A stretch of DNA of 27,635 nt. Source: an uncultured beta proteobacterium (GTDB taxonomy: Bacteria; Pseudomonadota; Gammaproteobacteria; Burkholderiales; SG8-39). Location: NCBI GenBank assembly GCA_903868285.1, contig CAIPUP010000094.1:1-27635 (forward strand). Direction: 5' to 3'. Position 1 is the stretch's first letter. Each line of letters begins with the position of its first letter. The position numbers were made by a program, and so were the translations under genes. The notes under the pieces are model-generated. The model was given only the letters and a program-made list of their open reading frames with translations, searched no databases and had not been told where the DNA came from. This document shows, one piece after another, positions 1 through 7,156 of this stretch.

Positions 1-148
1 AGCCGCCCGGACGCAAGGGTGCCAGCCACAGCTCCCAGGCCAGGCCGAGAAAGATCAGGCCGCACAGCAGGGTCGCGCTCAGGGTCGCGCTCAGGTTCGC
101 GCTAAGGGAGGCGGACCGAGACGCAGTCGCGCTAGGTTCGGTTGGCAT
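1..148 (-). CDS. DUF2069 family membrane protein, N-terminal part (truncated by window edge)
   Basis: Reading leftwards from an ATG at 148, the frame stays open to the window edge (49 codons). It gives a Ser/Ala/Thr/Leu-rich start followed by a hydrophobic stretch and the segment WELWLAPLRPGG, which I recognise as typical of the small DUF2069 inner-membrane proteins. Function is unknown in that family. The start is not firm: an in-frame GTG lies 15 nt upstream at 163 and no clear Shine-Dalgarno sequence is visible. The gene lies 35 nt downstream of the HugZ-like gene on the same strand, so the two are probably co-transcribed. The N-terminus contains a repeated LSA(T/N) unit encoded by three 12-bp tandem repeats. 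The family call rests on a short segment. Confidence 0.6.
   Translation of the reverse strand, partial: MPTEPSATASRSASLSANLSATLSATLLCGLIFLGLAWELWLAPLRPGG
70..105. repeat. 12-bp tandem repeat, 3 copies, in the start of the DUF2069 gene
   Basis: Units 70-81 and 82-93 are identical (GGGTCGCGCTCA); 94-105 differs at two positions. A further degenerate copy may lie near 124-135. In the minus-strand gene the repeat encodes LSAN-LSAT-LSAT, so the reading frame is kept. Confidence 0.75.
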
Positions 149-183
149 CGGTGTGGCGTCCACGTTGGAATTGCTTGATCGGA

Positions 184-957
184 TTAGCGTGTCTGAGCTG
201 GGCTTGCTGGCTGCAGCAGCGCAGCGAATGCATCCGGCCAGTCCGACGGATGGGCGATGCTCTCGAAGAAGGCCAGCCGACGTCGCTGGCCGTCGACCAA
301 CATATCCAGGCCGTCGCTATCCAGGCCCAGCAATTGCACCTGCGGTCGCCGGCTGGCTGCGCCGGCTTGCACTGCCAGTCGCTGCAGATTGCTGGCGTGG
401 GCGCTGTGCAGCCAGTCTATGGTCTGTTGTTCGGCCTGTGCGAAGGCGTCACCGTCGAGCAGGAAGTCACTCGCACTCACCCAGTGTGCCCGCGCGAAGC
501 CCTCGATGAAGCGTAACTCCAGCGGCTGCACACCCCAGAAGCGGAAGTCGCCCAGCTTGAGATAGCTCTCGGACTGCGGTTGATAGCGGATAAAGCGCGC
601 ACGCAGTGCGGCATCCGGGGAGAGGGGTTCGGCCTTACCCACCAGGGTCAGGCGTGCGCTGGCCTGACTGTCGCCGCGACTTGCAAGCGGTGCATCGGCA
701 GCTTGATCGCGCTGGCGACCGGCATCCACGACATGACTCTGGGCTGCCTGCACAAACAGTGATAGCTGCGCCTTGGCCTGCAGATTGCGGCTGTGCTCGG
801 CCAGCCCACTCAGCAGCATCCAGGGCGCACCCTGCTGATCGAGTACAAAGGGTGCCAGTGATCCGAACGGCGCGCCGTCATGTCTGGCCGAGAGCGTGCT
901 CAGTACCGCCTGGCTCTGGGCGCGCAGAAAGCGTCGTGCTGCGAGCGCGATGCTCAT
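184..957 (-). CDS. HugZ-like pyridoxamine 5'-phosphate oxidase-fold protein (haem utilisation type)
   Basis: A 257-residue protein with the split-barrel flavin-binding fold of the HugZ/PNPOx-like family. Visible landmarks are an N-terminal segment ARRFLRAQSQAVLSTLSA, then PFGSLAPFVLD, LAEHSRNL, ARLTLVGKA and a C-terminal part with GDFRFWGVQP and RFIEGFARAHWVSA. HugZ relatives bind or degrade haem or act as flavin-dependent oxidases; the substrate here is not known. There is an extra hydrophilic stretch (about residues 95-118) before the ARLTL strand that I believe is longer than usual. The frame is open far upstream into pyrF, but that part is only antisense to pyrF. The ATG at 957 fits the family start. 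No strong Shine-Dalgarno sequence is seen. The DUF2069 gene follows 35 nt later, and pyrF is divergent. Confidence 0.8.
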   Translation of the reverse strand: MSIALAARRFLRAQSQAVLSTLSARHDGAPFGSLAPFVLDQQGAPWMLLSGLAEHSRNLQAKAQLSLFVQAAQSHVVDAGRQRDQAADAPLASRGDSQASARLTLVGKAEPLSPDAALRARFIRYQPQSESYLKLGDFRFWGVQPLELRFIEGFARAHWVSASDFLLDGDAFAQAEQQTIDWLHSAHASNLQRLAVQAGAASRRPQVQLLGLDSDGLDMLVDGQRRRLAFFESIAHPSDWPDAFAALLQPASPAQTR

Positions 958-1104
958 GCTTGATGGAATGTGTCGTGCATGGGGAGAAGCGTGTTGTTGC
1001 GCTGGATGAATGGAGGCGGATGTTACGTGACTCCGGTGCTGGCAGGCTTCGGATAAACTCGCGCCTCGGCGGTTTGCCACACCTTCTTGCCAGGAATACT
1101 CTAA

Positions 1105-1824
1105 GTGTCTGATTTTAAAGCAAAAAATATAGATCCTCGGGAGAGGCTGATCGTTGCGCTGGATTTGCCCAGTGCGCAGCAGGCGAAAGACTTTGTTCAG
1201 GCCGTGGGTGGTGAGGCGGTGTTCTACAAGGTCGGGCTGGAGTTGTTCATGTCCGGCGGTTACTTCGAGCTGGTGGAATGGCTGGTGGCGCAGCGCAAGA
1301 AGGTGTTCGTCGACCTGAAATTTTTCGATGTGCCCGAGACCGTGCGCTCGGCGGTGCGTGGTCTGCATCATCGCGGCGTGAGCTTCGCCACCGTGCATGG
1401 CAACCAGGCCATCATGGAAGCGGCTGCGGCCGAGAAGGGTGACATCGCCATTCTCGCGGTGACCGTGCTGACCAGCCTCGATCGCGGGGATCTGGATGAT
1501 CTGGGCTTTGCCTGCGATGTCGAGCGGCTGGTGTTGTCGCGTGCGCGACGGGCGCTGGAGGCCGGTTGCGATGGCGTGATTTCCTCCGGGCTGGAGGCAC
1601 CGATGCTGCGCAATGAAATCGATCACCGGTTACTGGTGGTGACCCCTGGCATCCGTCCGGTGGAGAACCGCGTCAGCGACGATCAGAAGCGCACCGTCGA
1701 TGTCGCCCAAGCGTTTGCCAATGGTGCCGACTACATCGTGGTTGGTCGGCCGATACGCAATGCCGCCGATCCGCGTCAGGCGGCGCGCGATATCCAGCAC
1801 ACTATCGCCCGGGTGCTGGGCTAA
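1105..1824 (+). CDS. pyrF: orotidine 5'-phosphate decarboxylase
   Basis: Final step of UMP synthesis: decarboxylation of OMP in the cytosol. The 239-residue length is normal for the short bacterial class. The catalytic D-x-K-xx-D motif is VDLKFFDVP (D70, K72, D75), K42 sits in the FYKVGLE strand, and the phosphate-binding end TPGIRP and VVGRPI are present, so the active site is complete. The start is a GTG at 1105 with AGGA 9 nt upstream. A TAAACT element within CGGATAAACTC (1050-1060) could be its -10 box, but no good -35 is seen. The stop codon overlaps the stop of the convergent transglycosylase gene (CTAA at 1821-1824), so there is no room for a separate terminator between them. Confidence 0.97.
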   Translation: MSDFKAKNIDPRERLIVALDLPSAQQAKDFVQAVGGEAVFYKVGLELFMSGGYFELVEWLVAQRKKVFVDLKFFDVPETVRSAVRGLHHRGVSFATVHGNQAIMEAAAAEKGDIAILAVTVLTSLDRGDLDDLGFACDVERLVLSRARRALEAGCDGVISSGLEAPMLRNEIDHRLLVVTPGIRPVENRVSDDQKRTVDVAQAFANGADYIVVGRPIRNAADPRQAARDIQHTIARVLG

Positions 1825-2498
1825 TTTCTGTTTGTTTCCCGACGCGTTGTTGACGTGTCATGCGCTTGCGTCAGTTGCCACTTGTTGCGCAGCGTGGCCA
1901 GCACCAGATCCGGGTAGTCGGGTTTGCCCAGGCTGCCGTTGTAGCGCCCCAGGGCGCGAAACAGGTCGCCGCGCTCCAGGTCCAGGTAGTGGCGCAGGAT
2001 GACGCAGCCAAAGCGCAGATTGCTGCGCATGTCGAACAGCAGCCGCACATTGCCATCACCAATCAGATCGGCCCAGAACGGCATCACCTGCATCAGGCCA
2101 CGTGCGCCCGCACTGGAAACGGCATAGCGCTGAAAGCCGCTCTCCACCTCGATCAGGCTTAGCACCAGTTGCGGGTCGAGCCCGGCGCGTGAAGCCTCGT
2201 AATGCAGGCTGCGCAGGAAATCCAGACGGGTCGCGATATCCGGCAGGCGACGTTCCAGGCGTTGCGACATCGCACTCAGCCAGTCTGCCGCCTGCAGCGG
2301 ATTATCGAAGGCGTGGCGCGGTGGCTTGCGCTCGGCGATGGCGCTGCGCAGCGCAATGCGCACATCGGCGGCCAGCGGTTCGTACAGCTGATTGCCGGCC
2401 AGCGGTGTCGGACTGTGCAGTAACAGGCCCACGGCAAGTAGCAGACCTGCGGCCAGCGGCAGCGCAGAGCAGAGCCCTTGGTGCAGTCCCGCTGTCAC
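1821..2498 (-). CDS. lytic transglycosylase, SLT (GH23) domain, exported
   Basis: Cleaves the MurNAc-GlcNAc bond of peptidoglycan with formation of 1,6-anhydro-MurNAc. The 225-residue protein has a hydrophobic N-terminal signal (about residues 9-34). The SLT fold follows from about residue 95, with the catalytic glutamate in IEVESGF (E119), then SSAGARGLMQVMP and LRFGCVILRHYL, and an ALGRYNGSLG segment near the end. The start is a GTG whose last two bases form part of the proS stop codon (GTGA at 2498-2495), so translation is probably coupled to proS. Small transglycosylases behind proS are common in betaproteobacteria. AmpD, encoded elsewhere in this window, acts on the anhydro-muropeptides such enzymes release. 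Confidence 0.92.
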   Translation of the reverse strand: MTAGLHQGLCSALPLAAGLLLAVGLLLHSPTPLAGNQLYEPLAADVRIALRSAIAERKPPRHAFDNPLQAADWLSAMSQRLERRLPDIATRLDFLRSLHYEASRAGLDPQLVLSLIEVESGFQRYAVSSAGARGLMQVMPFWADLIGDGNVRLLFDMRSNLRFGCVILRHYLDLERGDLFRALGRYNGSLGKPDYPDLVLATLRNKWQLTQAHDTSTTRRETNRN

Positions 2499-4237
2499 GC
2501 TGTTTGCAGCTGACTCTGTATTCGGGTCATCATTTGGTTCAGCACATCGCCAAGGGCGATTTGCTGTGCCTCGCTGGCACCACGCGCCTGATACTCCACC
2601 TTGCCTTCTTTGAGGCTGCGATCACCGATGACAATGCGATGCGGCACGCCGATGAGTTCCATATCGGCCAGCAGCACCCCCGGACGTTCGTCCCGGTCGT
2701 CCAGCAGCACATCGATACCGGCTGCACTGAGCTCGGCATACAACTGATCGGCGGCAGTGCGTACGCTCTCGGAGCGGCCGTAGCCCATAGGCACCAGGGC
2801 CAGCGTGAAGGGTGCGATAGCAGTGGGGAAAATGATGCCGCGCTCGTCGTGACCCTGTTCGATCGCGGCACCAACGATGCGGGTAATGCCGATGCCATAG
2901 CAGCCCATCTCGAACGGATGCGCCTTGCCCTTGTCATCCAGATAACCCGCCTTGAGCGCCTCGGCATATTTGGTGCGCAGCTGGAAAATATGCCCAACCT
3001 CGATGCCGCGCTGGATTTGCAGGCTGCCCTTGCCATCCGGGCTGGGGTCACCATCCACCACATTGCGTAGGTCTGCCACCAGTGATGGCACGGGCAGGTC
3101 GCGGCCCCAGTTCACGCCGCGCAGATGGAAGCCCTCGGCATTCGCACCGCAGCTAAAGTTATGCAGGGTCGCTACGCTGCGATCAGCGATTACCCGGACA
3201 TCGGTGCTGACGCCAACCGGACCGATGAAGCCGGGCTTGCAACCCAGGTTCTGCTCGATCTCGGCATCGCTGGCAAAGCGGAACGGATCCAGGCCTTCGA
3301 TCTTTTGCGCTTTGATTTCATTGAGCATGTGATCACCACGCAGCAGCAGCAAGACGAATTGCTTTTCATGCTGCTTCTCATGCACCAGGGCGATGGCTTT
3401 CACCATCGAGGACAGGTCGATGCCAAATTGTGTGGCGACGTCTTCGCAACGTGTCTTGCCGGGCGTGGCAATTTTTTCCATCGCCTGCAGGCTGCCCGGG
3501 CTTGCAGTGTTGGTTGCGGGCAGTGCCTCGGCCAGCTCGACGTTGGCGGCGTAGTCGGATTCCGGGCAGTAGGCAATGGCATCCTCACCCGAGTCGGCCA
3601 GGACATGGAATTCATGCGAGCCAGTGCCGCCGATCGAACCGGTGTCGGCCGCTACCGCGCGAAAGCGCAGCCCGAGGCGACTGAAGATACGACTGTAGGT
3701 GTCGTACATGTTGCGGTATTCGCGTTCCAGATCGGCGTAGCTGGCATGGAAGGAGTAGCCATCCTTCATGGTGAATTCGCGCCCGCGCATGACACCGAAG
3801 CGGGGACGGATTTCATCCCGGAACTTGGTCTGGATCTGATAGAAGTGCACCGGCAACTGCCGATAGCTGCGGATTTCGCGCCGTGCGATGTCGGTAATCA
3901 CTTCCTCATGCGTCGGGCCGATGACGAAATCGCGCTGATGACGGTCTTTCATGCGCAGCAGTTCCGGGCCGTATTTGTCCCAGCGCCCGGACTCTTGCCA
4001 CAGCTCGGCCGGTTGCACCGCCGGCATGAACAGCTCAAGCGCCCCGGCACGATTCATTTCTTCACGCACGATCTGCTCGACCTTGCGCACCACCCGCAGA
4101 CCCAGCGGCATCCAGGAATAAATGCCACCAGCGAGGCGGCGGATCAGTCCGGCCCGCATCATCAATTGATGACTGATCAGTTCGGCATCGGAAGGCGCTT
4201 CTTTGAGCGTCGAGAGGAAAAAGCGGCTGGCACGCAT
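2495..4237 (-). CDS. proS: prolyl-tRNA synthetase, bacterial type with editing domain
   Basis: Charges tRNA-Pro with proline in the cytosol. At 580 residues it has the usual length of the bacterial class II enzyme carrying an editing insert. In order: N-terminal catalytic segment with MRAGLIRRLAGGIYSWMPLG; motif 2 (FRDEIRPRFGVMRGREF); the INS editing domain (about residues 225-400), including LRGDHMLNEIK and FSCGANAEGFH; motif 3 (MGCYGIGITRIVGA); and the anticodon-binding domain with LLDDRDERPG and VIGDR. The ATG at 4237 gives the family-typical start MRASRFFLSTLKEAPSDAE. It is divergent from rppH across 185 nt, and its stop overlaps the transglycosylase start. The window also carries tRNA-Pro(CGG) at 24143. 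Confidence 0.97.
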   Translation of the reverse strand: MRASRFFLSTLKEAPSDAELISHQLMMRAGLIRRLAGGIYSWMPLGLRVVRKVEQIVREEMNRAGALELFMPAVQPAELWQESGRWDKYGPELLRMKDRHQRDFVIGPTHEEVITDIARREIRSYRQLPVHFYQIQTKFRDEIRPRFGVMRGREFTMKDGYSFHASYADLEREYRNMYDTYSRIFSRLGLRFRAVAADTGSIGGTGSHEFHVLADSGEDAIAYCPESDYAANVELAEALPATNTASPGSLQAMEKIATPGKTRCEDVATQFGIDLSSMVKAIALVHEKQHEKQFVLLLLRGDHMLNEIKAQKIEGLDPFRFASDAEIEQNLGCKPGFIGPVGVSTDVRVIADRSVATLHNFSCGANAEGFHLRGVNWGRDLPVPSLVADLRNVVDGDPSPDGKGSLQIQRGIEVGHIFQLRTKYAEALKAGYLDDKGKAHPFEMGCYGIGITRIVGAAIEQGHDERGIIFPTAIAPFTLALVPMGYGRSESVRTAADQLYAELSAAGIDVLLDDRDERPGVLLADMELIGVPHRIVIGDRSLKEGKVEYQARGASEAQQIALGDVLNQMMTRIQSQLQTA

Positions 4238-4360
4238 GATGTGATGGAAGTCCCTGAAAGTTCAGTGAATTTTACTTGATGCCGAGACTCGCTCAGTGAG
4301 TGATTGCGGCGTCTGACGTGTTGAGAGCGTCGTCCGCAGGCCAACAGCCTATTTGTCGCT

Positions 4361-4388
4361 TTGATCAGTCTGCGAATTGTGGAAGAAT
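4361..4388 (+). promoter_or_regulatory. possible sigma70 promoter for rppH
   Basis: TTGATC at 4361-4366 and AAGAAT at 4383-4388 are 16 bp apart and end 34 nt before the rppH start. Each box matches four of six consensus positions, so this is a weak call made partly on position. Confidence 0.25.
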
Positions 4389-4422
4389 CGTCCCAACTTA
4401 AAGTCTTTTGGGATGAACTGTC

Positions 4423-4959
4423 ATGCTCGATCGCGACGGCTATCGTCCGAATGTCGGCATCATCCTTTGCAATCGGCGCAACGAGGTGTTCTGGGGCAAA
4501 CGTGTCAGGGAACATTCCTGGCAGTTTCCGCAAGGGGGCATCAAGTATGGCGAGGCGCCGGTGCAGGCGATGTACCGCGAATTGCAGGAAGAGGTTGGCC
4601 TCTTGCCTGATCATGTGAAGATCCTCGGACGCACCCGTAACTGGTTGCGCTATGAGGTGCCGAACAATTGGATACGTCAGGAGTGGCGTGGCAACTACCG
4701 CGGTCAGAAGCAGATCTGGTTTTTGCTGCGGCTGGTGGGGCGCGACAGCGACGTTTGCCTGCGCAATGGCGAGAAGCCCGAGTTCGATGCCTGGCGTTGG
4801 AACGCCTACTGGGTGGCGCTGGAATCGGTGGTGGAGTTCAAGCGCGACGTCTATCGCAAGGCGCTGTCGGAGTTGTCACGCTATTTGTTCACGGATCCGG
4901 CCCTGATACGGTCGCCTTACGCCGAGGAACAGCTTGACAGCCGGAACCTTCCCGGATAA
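4423..4959 (+). CDS. rppH: RNA pyrophosphohydrolase (Nudix)
   Basis: Removes pyrophosphate from the 5' end of triphosphorylated mRNA and so starts RNase E-dependent decay. The 178-residue protein begins MLDRDGYRPNVGIIL, as RppH/NudH proteins do. It carries a complete Nudix box: G38, E44, R52, E53, E56, E57 and G59 in the G-x5-E-x7-RE-U-x-EE-x-G-U pattern. The preceding WQFPQGG and following NWLRYEVP, GQKQIWFLLR and EFDAWRW segments are RppH signatures. The gene is divergent from proS, a frequent pairing in betaproteobacteria. The likely -35 and the first bases of the -10 box of the downstream rubrerythrin promoter lie inside its last codons (4934-4959). Confidence 0.95.
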   Translation: MLDRDGYRPNVGIILCNRRNEVFWGKRVREHSWQFPQGGIKYGEAPVQAMYRELQEEVGLLPDHVKILGRTRNWLRYEVPNNWIRQEWRGNYRGQKQIWFLLRLVGRDSDVCLRNGEKPEFDAWRWNAYWVALESVVEFKRDVYRKALSELSRYLFTDPALIRSPYAEEQLDSRNLPG

Positions 4960-4962
4960 ACT
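4934..4962 (+). promoter_or_regulatory. sigma70-type promoter of the rubrerythrin cassette
   Basis: A perfect TTGACA (4934-4939) is followed after 17 bp by TAAACT (4957-4962). Transcription would begin near 4969, leaving a leader of about 130 nt before the rubrerythrin start. The -35 lies inside the end of rppH. Confidence 0.65.
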
Positions 4963-4973
4963 CATTCTAGAGT

Positions 4974-4988
4974 TTGGAATCGTTCTAA
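4974..4988. promoter_or_regulatory. PerR/Fur-family-like palindrome at the rubrerythrin promoter
   Basis: TTGGAATCGTTCTAA is a 7-1-7 dyad in which five of seven half-site positions are symmetric. It resembles the PerR-box pattern TTAtAATnATTaTAA. It lies about 5-20 bp after the predicted transcription start, where a bound repressor would block the promoter. A second ATTC...GAAT pairing starting at 4964 overlaps it. The regulator is inferred from the motif and from the peroxide-linked gene behind it. Confidence 0.42.
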
Positions 4989-5097
4989 ATAAGCTTCTGG
5001 ACCAGTCGCTTCTGCACCGGTAGCAGCTGGCTGGTCGCTGCACCCGTCAGTTTCCAAATTTGTTGTTGTTTCCCGTCCTTAACCGAAGGAGATTTCC

Positions 5098-5517
5098 ATG
5101 CAATTGAAGGGCTCGAAGACACTGGACAACCTGAAAGCCGCGTTCGCCGGCGAATCACAGGCCAACCGCCGCTACCTGTATTTCGCAAACAAGGCTGACG
5201 TAGAAGGCCAGAACGACGTCGCCGCACTGTTCCGTTCGACCGCCGAAGGCGAGACCGGTCATGCGCACGGCCATATGGACTACATCGGCCAGGTGGGTGA
5301 TCCCGCCACCGATCTGCCCATCGGCGCAACCCGCCTCAACCTCACGGCAGCCGTCGCTGGCGAGACGCATGAGTACACCGACATGTACCCGGGCATGGCC
5401 AAGACCGCGCGCGACGAAGGCTTTGCCGAAATCGCCGACTGGTTCGAGACCCTGGCCAAGGCTGAGCGCTCGCACGCCAACCGCTTCCAGAAAGCTCTGG
5501 ACGCGCTGGCCGACTAA
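5098..5517 (+). CDS. rubrerythrin-family diiron protein without rubredoxin domain
   Basis: Rubrerythrins reduce hydrogen peroxide at a non-haem diiron site. This 139-residue protein is the four-helix part alone: E19 in FAGES, E50/E52 with H55 in TAEGETGH, E89/E92 in AGETHEYTDMY, and E123/H126 in AKAERSH follow the usual ligand pattern. The C-terminal rubredoxin-like FeS4 domain that normally feeds electrons is absent, so a partner must supply them. The Fe-S protein encoded next is an obvious candidate. AAGGAG at 5086-5091 is a strong ribosome binding site for the ATG at 5098. A terminator (5588-5620) separates it from the next gene, so it can be made in excess over the rest of the cassette. 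Confidence 0.93.
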   Translation: MQLKGSKTLDNLKAAFAGESQANRRYLYFANKADVEGQNDVAALFRSTAEGETGHAHGHMDYIGQVGDPATDLPIGATRLNLTAAVAGETHEYTDMYPGMAKTARDEGFAEIADWFETLAKAERSHANRFQKALDALAD

Positions 5518-5519
5518 GT

Positions 5520-5566
5520 CTTGCCTTGATCGGTCCTGATCCGTTTCGATCAGGCAGACAGGCAAG
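5520..5566 (+). repeat. nested stem-loop just after the rubrerythrin stop
   Basis: An inner perfect 7-bp stem CCTGATC/GATCAGG (5535-5541 with 5548-5554, 6-nt loop) sits inside an outer 7-bp stem CTTGCCT/AGGCAAG (5520-5526 with 5560-5566). There is no U-tract, so it is not a terminator by itself. It could protect the rubrerythrin mRNA 3' end or pause transcription before the terminator 20 nt further on. Confidence 0.6.
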
Positions 5567-5587
5567 CAGCGCAGTACATCGCGCTAG

Positions 5588-5620
5588 AAAAAGGGGGCGT
5601 CACTGGCGTCCCCTTTTTTT
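5588..5620 (+). terminator. rho-independent terminator after rubrerythrin
   Basis: A GC-rich stem GGGGGCGT/GGCGTCCCC with a 5-nt loop (5593-5613) is flanked by an A-run and followed by seven T residues. It is symmetric enough to work in both directions, but only a plus-strand gene precedes it. Confidence 0.85.
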
Positions 5621-5694
5621 CCGCCTGACCGCAGCACGACTTTCCCACTGCATGCATCCGAAATAACAATCAACAGACGACCAATGGTGACGCC

Positions 5695-7056
5695 ATGACT
5701 TCTCGCGAAGGCAATCTCGAAGCCCCGACACGACATCCGCTGGACTGGAATAACCCGGACTTCTATGACGAGGACAAGCTCAATCACGAGATGGAGCGGG
5801 TGTTCGATATCTGTCACGGCTGTCGCCGTTGTGTGTCGCTGTGCGGATCCTTTCCCACCCTGTTCGATCTGGTGGATGAGAGCAAGACCGGTGAGGTCGA
5901 TGGTGTCGACAAAAAGGATTACGCCAAGGTGGTCGACCAGTGCTATCTGTGCGACATCTGTTACGTCACCAAATGCCCCTATGTGCCGCCGCATCCCTGG
6001 AACCTGGATTTCCCGCATCTGATGCTGCGGGCCAAGGCAGTCAAGTTCAAGCAAGGCGAAGTCAAGCTGCGCGACAAGGTGCTGGCCTCGACCGATGCCA
6101 TGGGCAAGCTGGCTGCCATTCCGGTGGTGGCGCAGGTGGTGAATGCGGTCAACGCCATGCCGGTCACGCGCGCGCTGACGCAAAGCGCGCTGGGCGTGGA
6201 CAAGGACGCCTGGCTGCCGTCCTATGCCAGTCACAAATTTCGTTCCTCGGCCGCAGACTCGCAGCCGCATGCGGTGCGTGATGGTGAACGTACGCCCGGC
6301 AAAGTGGCGATCTACGCCACCTGCTATGTCAACTACAACGAGCCGGGCATCGGCCACGATCTGATTGCCCTACTCGAGCACAACGAAATCCCTTACGTGC
6401 TGGCCGAAAAGGAAGCCTGCTGCGGCATGCCCAAGCTGGAGCTGGGCGACCTCGAGGGTGTGGCCAAATTAAAAGAGATCAACATCCCGGCGCTGGCCAA
6501 GCTGGCGCGGCAGGGCTACGCCATCCTCACGCCGATACCTTCCTGCACCCTGATGTACAAGCAGGAACTGCCGCTGATGTTCCCCGGCGACGCCGATGTC
6601 GAAGCGGTGCGCAAGGCCATGTTCGATCCGTTTGAGTATCTGGTCCAGCGCAACAAGGATGGCCTGCTGAAAACCGATTTCAAGCAGCCGCTGGGCAATG
6701 TCTCGTATCACGTGCCTTGCCATAGCCGGGTGCAGAAAATCGGCATCAAGACGCGCGAGGCGCTCGAGCTGGTGCCGGGCACCAAGGTCAACACCGTCGA
6801 GCGTTGCTCGGGGCATAGCGGCACCTGGGGCGTGAAAGAGGAGTTCCATGACATGGCGATGAAAATCGGCCGTCCGGTATTCCGCGCCATGGGTGAGAAC
6901 ACGCCGGACTACATCAGCTCGGATTGCCAGCTGGCCGGTCACCACATCGAGCAGGGCATGCAGCAGGCGGCAACGGCGTCATCCGATGCCCCGGTGGCCA
7001 AGCAGCCGGAGATGGCGCACCCCATCACCCTGATGCGACGTGCCTATGGCCTGTGA
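5695..7056 (+). CDS. GlpC/heterodisulfide reductase-type (Fe-S)-binding protein with CCG domains
   Basis: A 453-residue soluble electron-transfer type protein. The N-terminal ferredoxin-like part has two cysteine sets: C40, C43, C46 and C50, then C83, C86, C89 and C94, followed by PYVPPHPWNLDFPHLMLRAK. The C-terminal half has CCG-type segments, YATCYVNYNEPGIG with EACCGMPKLELGD, and VPCHSRVQKIG with ERCSGHSGTWG; the second is CSG rather than CCG. Such domains bind Fe-S clusters in GlpC and HdrB relatives. The second ferredoxin motif has four residues before the last cysteine instead of the usual three. The protein lies between rubrerythrin and DUF3501, a grouping I know from many genomes. A role as electron donor to rubrerythrin is inferred. 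The TGA stop lies in a 10-bp duplication. Confidence 0.88.
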   Translation: MTSREGNLEAPTRHPLDWNNPDFYDEDKLNHEMERVFDICHGCRRCVSLCGSFPTLFDLVDESKTGEVDGVDKKDYAKVVDQCYLCDICYVTKCPYVPPHPWNLDFPHLMLRAKAVKFKQGEVKLRDKVLASTDAMGKLAAIPVVAQVVNAVNAMPVTRALTQSALGVDKDAWLPSYASHKFRSSAADSQPHAVRDGERTPGKVAIYATCYVNYNEPGIGHDLIALLEHNEIPYVLAEKEACCGMPKLELGDLEGVAKLKEINIPALAKLARQGYAILTPIPSCTLMYKQELPLMFPGDADVEAVRKAMFDPFEYLVQRNKDGLLKTDFKQPLGNVSYHVPCHSRVQKIGIKTREALELVPGTKVNTVERCSGHSGTWGVKEEFHDMAMKIGRPVFRAMGENTPDYISSDCQLAGHHIEQGMQQAATASSDAPVAKQPEMAHPITLMRRAYGL

Positions 7057-7067
7057 GGGCCTGTGAG
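7048..7067. repeat. 10-bp direct duplication across the stop codon of the Fe-S gene
   Basis: GGCCTGTGAG occurs twice in a row (7048-7057 and 7058-7067). The first copy contains the in-frame TGA stop at 7054-7056, so the duplication repeats the gene end without changing the protein. Confidence 0.8.
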
Positions 7068-7156
7068 CGTGTGCCTAGTCCAAGCATGACGCGGCAAAAC
7101 CAGCATTCTGAAACATACCAATTTCATTCAAGTCACTACAGCTACTGGAGTTAACC

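Noticed and set aside
958..1626. N-terminal extension of the HugZ-like frame by 223 codons
   Set aside because: It lies antisense to pyrF, whose protein is clearly complete; the HugZ family starts near the ATG at 957.
3125..4279. Long plus-strand open frame (384 codons)
   Set aside because: Antisense to proS, no recognisable domain; a by-product of GC-rich codon use.
4287..4301. Imperfect palindrome ACTCGCTCAGTGAGT upstream of proS
   Set aside because: Only four flanking base pairs are firm and it gives no stable RNA hairpin; not enough to call an operator.
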